Of a stretch of 64,000 nucleotides of DNA, positions 59,820 to 64,000 are shown piece by piece. The notes under the pieces were generated by a model. The model was not told where the DNA came from. It did no database searches and saw nothing but the letters and a program-made list of their open reading frames with translations. A program made the translations under genes and the position numbers. Each line of letters opens with the position of its first letter. The first letter of the stretch is position 1. The DNA comes from a virus, in IMG/VR virus record IMGVR_UViG_3300027833_000039, positions 1 to 64,000 of that record. The stretch is one strand, 5' to 3'.

Positions 59820-62800
59820 TTACTTTAATTGTTTTTTAAGATCTTCTACTTCCTTAGTAAGTTCTTTAACCGCTTCAATTAATACACCCACAATGTTACC
59901 ATAGGCAACAGACTTATATTCTTTTCCTTCTAATACAACTTCTGGTAAAACTTTCTCTACTTCCTGTGCAATGACACCTAAGCCACGTTCACCGTCTTTA
60001 TCAAAGGTAACACCTCTTAATGCATTAACCTTCTCTAGTGCATTAGGAATAGTCTCTATGTTTGTTTTAAGCCTTTCATCTGAGTATGCAGTTACATTAC
60101 CACTTGCTACAAAATCACCTGTAACACTTACTTGTGTATTATTTACTTCAAATCTTTCACCGCCTCCTGTAACTACTCTCCACTGATCAGCTGCATGAAA
60201 TTGCATATATGTATCTGTATCACCCGAATGATAAATTGCACTTGGTACGTATAAACTTCCACCTACTGTGAAATTACCAGCAACAACATTACCATTAGAT
60301 GATAGGTTTGCTAATCCAACTTCTGCCGGACTATCAATAGTACAGTTTAATGTAACAGTACCTGAAGTACCTCCACCAGACATTCCTGTTCCAGCAGTTA
60401 CCCCTGTAATTGTACCTGAATTATTTGAATAATAAGGATCTGTTATTAGTTTACGGAACTGATCTGCAGTTGCTTTTCTTATGTATCCATCATTTGTGTT
60501 AACGTAAATATCAGTAATATTAGCTGTTGTATTACCTGAAGTTGTATTTATCCAACCAAACTCTGCATATCCACTACTATTTGTTCTTACAACTTGATTT
60601 GCTACATTATTTCTGCCAGTAGATAAATCTAGGCCATCTAGTAAATTAGAGTCTGCTGCTTTTCCAGAAGTTGTTAAGTAACTTGCTCCGTTAGTAAGTT
60701 GATTGTTATTAGTAATTGTATTTCTAAATTGAGTACCAACTAACGTTAATCCTGTACCTGCTGTATATGTTGTGTTAACGTATGAAGTTATATAACCCGC
60801 ACCATTAGTTAATTGCTTGTTATCAGTAATATAGTTTGCGTTAGTTGCTCCTGTGAATCCTAATGTTCCTAGAGTAAGGTTCCCACTATCATAAACAGTT
60901 TTTATAGTGCCCCATGTTGTATCACTGGTAGCTGTACGTCTTTTTAAATTATCTCCTGTAAATAATAACTGTTCTTGTCTATGACTTGCATTCCAAGATG
61001 ACCACTTAGATATAGTTTCAATTGCGTGCCATCCATCTCCACCTCCACCTGTATCAGCACTGCTTTGGAAATCCCATTGAGCATATCTGTCATTGTAGTA
61101 AGAAGGTGGTCTTTGTGAACCTCTACTATCTGTAATATATACTCTATCGTTTGTAGCAGTTAAGTATCCGTTTCCGTTAGTTAACTGATTATTGTTGGTA
61201 ATTGTATTGCTAAATACTGTTCCTGTTAATGCTAAACCTGTTCCTGCAGTATAAGTTGTGTTTACATATGATGTAATATATTTAGCACCGTTAGTAATGT
61301 TAGCATTATTCAATGCAATGTTAGCGGTTCCATCAAAAGAAACACCTGCAATTGTTCTAGCATTTAATAACTTAGTTGCACTACCTGCATTGCCACTAAC
61401 AGTTGTTTGCACAATGTTTGATACTTTACCATTGTTAGTAACAATATCTGCTGCTTGTGCACTAGTTATAGTTGTTATATTACCAGCCTTAGCTGTAGTA
61501 GCGGTAGTACCTATTACTAAATTACTAGTTCCAGTTCCTGCTCCTATAAAAGCTCTAATAGCTGAAGGACTACTACAGTAACGTGTATAATTATCTGTTG
61601 AATTATTAACTCTAAAAGCTATTGCTCCGCTTATTGTAGCTTCATTAGCATAATTAGCTCTAAATAATCTTGCATTAATATCAGCAGCACTATCTCTAGA
61701 AACTAATGTGCTTGCTGTAGCTGCAGATGTTGCACTAACATTAAGCGTTACTGCTCCTGATGTTCCTCCACCTGTTAAAAATGTGCCTGCACCTACTGAA
61801 GTTATATCACCGGTGTTAGTAGTATAACCTGCACTGTTAGTAATATTTTTATTATCCAGAGTAATATCTGCACTACCATTAAATGATACACCTGATATAG
61901 ATCTTGCAGTTTGTAAAACTGTTGCACTCCCTGCATTTCCTGTAATTGTAGTCTGAACAATATTAGGTGCAGCATTACTAAAGACCGTTCCTGTTAAAGT
62001 TATACCCGAACCTGCAGAATAAGTTGTATTAACATATGAGGTTATATACTTGGAATCATTAGTCCATTGTGAGATGTTACCACCTTTATTAGTAAATGTC
62101 TGAGCATTAGAAGCAGTAGTTGTACCTGTATTAGTTGTATAACCTCTACCATTAGAAATGTTACTATTGTCTAATGAAATATTAGCAGTACCATTGAAAG
62201 ATACTCCGGCAATTGTTCTTGCATTTAATAATTTAGTAGCAGATCCTGCATTCCCTGATACTGTTGTCTGGACAATGTTAGGTGCTGTGTTAGCAAATAC
62301 AGTTCCTGTTAATGAAAGACCTGAACCTGCTGTATATTGTGTATTGTTATCTGTTGTCTTATAACCCGAATCATTTGTCCACTGTGATATAGCACCACTT
62401 TTATTTGTAAAAGTCTCTGTGCTACTTGGAGTTGTAGTTCCTTGTGGTATACTAAATGATGTAGTTAAAGTACCACCATCTTGTTGTGTTAATGTTAAAG
62501 TCTTTGTTGAAGATCCACTATCAGAAAATCCTGTAATCATATTGTCATATGCAGAATTAGATTCTGTTGATCCACCACCACTCCAGGTTACTGCACCACT
62601 AACAGTTAAAGCATTTGTACTGCCATTAAATGTTAATCCTGCATCACTTGTTATATTACTACTGCCATTCCAATATGCAACTCTTCCTGATGAACCACTA
62701 CCTGTTACGTTTCCTACTTGAGTGTTATCTATTTTCTGCCAAGCATCTGTAGCCAGGTCAGAGAATACTGCCCAATCACCTACTGCCCAATCAGTAATAC

Positions 62801-64000
62801 CATCTAAGTTTGTAGAACCTGCAGTAGAAACAATATAGTATTCACCTGGAGTTCCTTTAGCACTAACCAACGTAGGTACGTTAGTAGCTGCATCCCAGGT
62901 TCCTATATATTTCAATACACCTGTTACCGCAGAATTAATTGCAGTTTGTATTTGAGCACCTGTAGCTAAATTGGCAGAAGAGGAACTTACCGCTCCTGTA
63001 ATTGCATTTACTGTTGGTGTCGCACCTGCCGTAACAGAAATTCTATTTGCAGTACCGCTTACACTTGTAACCCCTGAACTACTTGAAGTACCAGCTCCAA
63101 TAAGGGTTCTTACTTCTGCAGCAGAGATACCTGAGTTTAACGTAGGTGTTGTTCCGTTAGATAATATTGCAGGCGTACCTGTGTCAGTTACTTTTTTAGT
63201 ATTATCAACAATAGCAGTTGCCTGAGCACCCGTTATAGTTGTTGTGTTACCCGCCATTGCGGTTGATGCCGTTGTGCCTATAGCAAGACTAGATGTACCA
63301 GCTCCTATAAGAACTCTCATTTCACTAGCTGATATTCCAGAATTTAGTGAAGGAGTAGTCCCATTTGATAAGACTGCAGGTGTACCTGTGTCACTTACTT
63401 TAGCATTATTAGTAAGAATGTTTGATGCTTGAGTAGAAGTTATAGTTGTAGTATCACCTCTCTTTGCTGTTGTTGATGTAGTTCCTAATACTAAATTGGA
63501 TGATCCTGTACCTGCCCCAATAAGACTTCTCATTTCTGCAGCACTTATCCCAGTGTTTAATGCTGGTACGCTACCATCAGATGTTACAGCTGGTACTCCA
63601 GAATCAGTTACTTTCTTATTGTTATTTGCAATATCTGTTGCCTGTTGAGAAGTAATAGTTGTTGTATTACCTGCCATTGCTGTAGATGCAGTTGTACCAA
63701 TCACTAAACTGGAAGTACCAGCACCAATTAAAGATCTTACTTCTGCTCCAGTTACACCTGAAGCTAAAGTTGGTGTACCACCACCACTAAATATACCTGG
63801 TTCAGCATAAATTGTAGTACTATTAAAGGCATTGCCTCCAAATGTATATGTTTGATTTGTGGTACCGCTAACACTAAATGTAAGTGTGTTACCTGATTTA
63901 GTTATACCATTAAGATAAAAGTTTGATGCAGATGTTAAATATCTACCATCTAAATCTACCGTAAGATCTGATAGACCTGAACGTGTCAATGTTAATATAC
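59820..64000 (-). CDS. Large tail fibre with tandem repeats and C-terminal S74 chaperone domain (start outside window)
   Basis: At least 1,390 residues; the frame stays open to the right edge, so the true start is outside. A TTG at 63989 is not a convincing start. Near the N-terminal end visible here are three near-identical units of about 70 residues and a partial fourth (LIGAGTSSLVIGTTASTAM, TTTITSQQATDI) at 63050-63740. Later come repeated GNAGSATKLLNARTIAGVSF units. The C-terminus has the intramolecular chaperone (Peptidase S74) signature YSDERLKTNIE with the catalytic Ser near 1303, GLGVIAQEVEKVLPEV, and a final coiled coil. The chaperone folds the trimeric fibre and then cuts itself off. 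It is a receptor-binding fibre candidate. Confidence 0.85.
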   Translation of the reverse strand, partial: ILTLTRSGLSDLTVDLDGRYLTSASNFYLNGITKSGNTLTFSVSGTTNQTYTFGGNAFNSTTIYAEPGIFSGGGTPTLASGVTGAEVRSLIGAGTSSLVIGTTASTAMAGNTTTITSQQATDIANNNKKVTDSGVPAVTSDGSVPALNTGISAAEMRSLIGAGTGSSNLVLGTTSTTAKRGDTTTITSTQASNILTNNAKVSDTGTPAVLSNGTTPSLNSGISASEMRVLIGAGTSSLAIGTTASTAMAGNTTTITGAQATAIVDNTKKVTDTGTPAILSNGTTPTLNSGISAAEVRTLIGAGTSSSSGVTSVSGTANRISVTAGATPTVNAITGAVSSSSANLATGAQIQTAINSAVTGVLKYIGTWDAATNVPTLVSAKGTPGEYYIVSTAGSTNLDGITDWAVGDWAVFSDLATDAWQKIDNTQVGNVTGSGSSGRVAYWNGSSNITSDAGLTFNGSTNALTVSGAVTWSGGGSTESNSAYDNMITGFSDSGSSTKTLTLTQQDGGTLTTSFSIPQGTTTPSSTETFTNKSGAISQWTNDSGYKTTDNNTQYTAGSGLSLTGTVFANTAPNIVQTTVSGNAGSATKLLNARTIAGVSFNGTANISLDNSNISNGRGYTTNTGTTTASNAQTFTNKGGNISQWTNDSKYITSYVNTTYSAGSGITLTGTVFSNAAPNIVQTTITGNAGSATVLQTARSISGVSFNGSADITLDNKNITNSAGYTTNTGDITSVGAGTFLTGGGTSGAVTLNVSATSAATASTLVSRDSAADINARLFRANYANEATISGAIAFRVNNSTDNYTRYCSSPSAIRAFIGAGTGTSNLVIGTTATTAKAGNITTITSAQAADIVTNNGKVSNIVQTTVSGNAGSATKLLNARTIAGVSFDGTANIALNNANITNGAKYITSYVNTTYTAGTGLALTGTVFSNTITNNNQLTNGNGYLTATNDRVYITDSRGSQRPPSYYNDRYAQWDFQSSADTGGGGDGWHAIETISKWSSWNASHRQEQLLFTGDNLKRRTATSDTTWGTIKTVYDSGNLTLGTLGFTGATNANYITDNKQLTNGAGYITSYVNTTYTAGTGLTLVGTQFRNTITNNNQLTNGASYLTTSGKAADSNLLDGLDLSTGRNNVANQVVRTNSSGYAEFGWINTTSGNTTANITDIYVNTNDGYIRKATADQFRKLITDPYYSNNSGTITGVTAGTGMSGGGTSGTVTLNCTIDSPAEVGLANLSSNGNVVAGNFTVGGSLYVPSAIYHSGDTDTYMQFHAADQWRVVTGGGERFEVNNTQVSVTGDFVASGNVTAYSDERLKTNIETIPNALEKVNALRGVTFDKDGERGLGVIAQEVEKVLPEVVLEGKEYKSVAYGNIVGVLIEAVKELTKEVEDLKKQLK

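Noticed and set aside
63050-63740. CRISPR-like periodic repeat
   Set aside because: The period is about 210 bases, the repeats are protein-coding with in-frame variation, and there are no short palindromic repeats with unique spacers.
63987-63989. TTG start for the large fibre
   Set aside because: The frame remains open to the right edge and the sequence before the TTG looks like coding continuation, so the gene is taken as truncated by the window.

Overview
This AT-rich window reads as about 64 kb of a tailed phage of Bacteroidetes, most probably a crAss-like phage (Crassvirales) infecting a flavobacterium. The best evidence is a 4,779-residue protein with the catalytic motif DFDID in the context typical of the crAss-like virion RNA polymerase. 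A muzzle-like tail protein, two ring-like adaptor proteins and a string of very large ejected-cargo proteins lie upstream of it in the expected order. Terminase, portal, major capsid and replication genes are not in the window, so they must lie outside it. No tRNA, CRISPR array, insertion sequence or integrase was seen.

Almost everything is transcribed leftwards (minus strand). Read from right to left: (a) 64000-55553, tail fibre with a C-terminal S74 chaperone, a small adhesin-like protein, a Lys-rich protein, a coiled-coil protein, a structural protein with a C-terminal von Willebrand A (VWA) domain and a Cys-rich protein, closed by a strong terminator; (b) 55433-54210, a metallophosphoesterase with its own terminator; (c) 54150-40291, a conserved small protein, two ring/adaptor proteins, a 2,048-residue muzzle with an inserted VWA domain, and an 1,844-residue multi-enzyme wall-degrading protein; (d) 40230-11149, three Q- or Gly-rich cargo proteins, the giant RNA polymerase and a 1,927-residue protein with a PD-(D/E)XK nuclease domain; (e) 11049-10254, a lipoprotein and a holin-like protein. 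A rightward cassette interrupts the leftward genes: nrdB, mgsA (methylglyoxal synthase), two small ORFs and nrdA (6890-10216). Left of it the minus strand resumes (6664-824) with small basic proteins, a second holin candidate and two fibre-type proteins that share an N-terminal anchor. At the far left a few plus-strand genes face them, including a dATP/dGTP diphosphohydrolase-like protein.

The structural genes would build a short-tailed particle loaded with several giant proteins that enter the cell with the DNA. The 1,844-residue protein would open and perhaps reseal the peptidoglycan, and the RNA polymerase would transcribe early genes. The RNR, diphosphohydrolase and methylglyoxal synthase would reshape host nucleotide and carbon metabolism. 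A recurrent motif, TTTGTAwATTATwAATATAr, always next to an inverted repeat, precedes at least five minus-strand gene blocks and is the best candidate for a phage promoter class. All functions are inferred from sequence reading alone; no database search was run.
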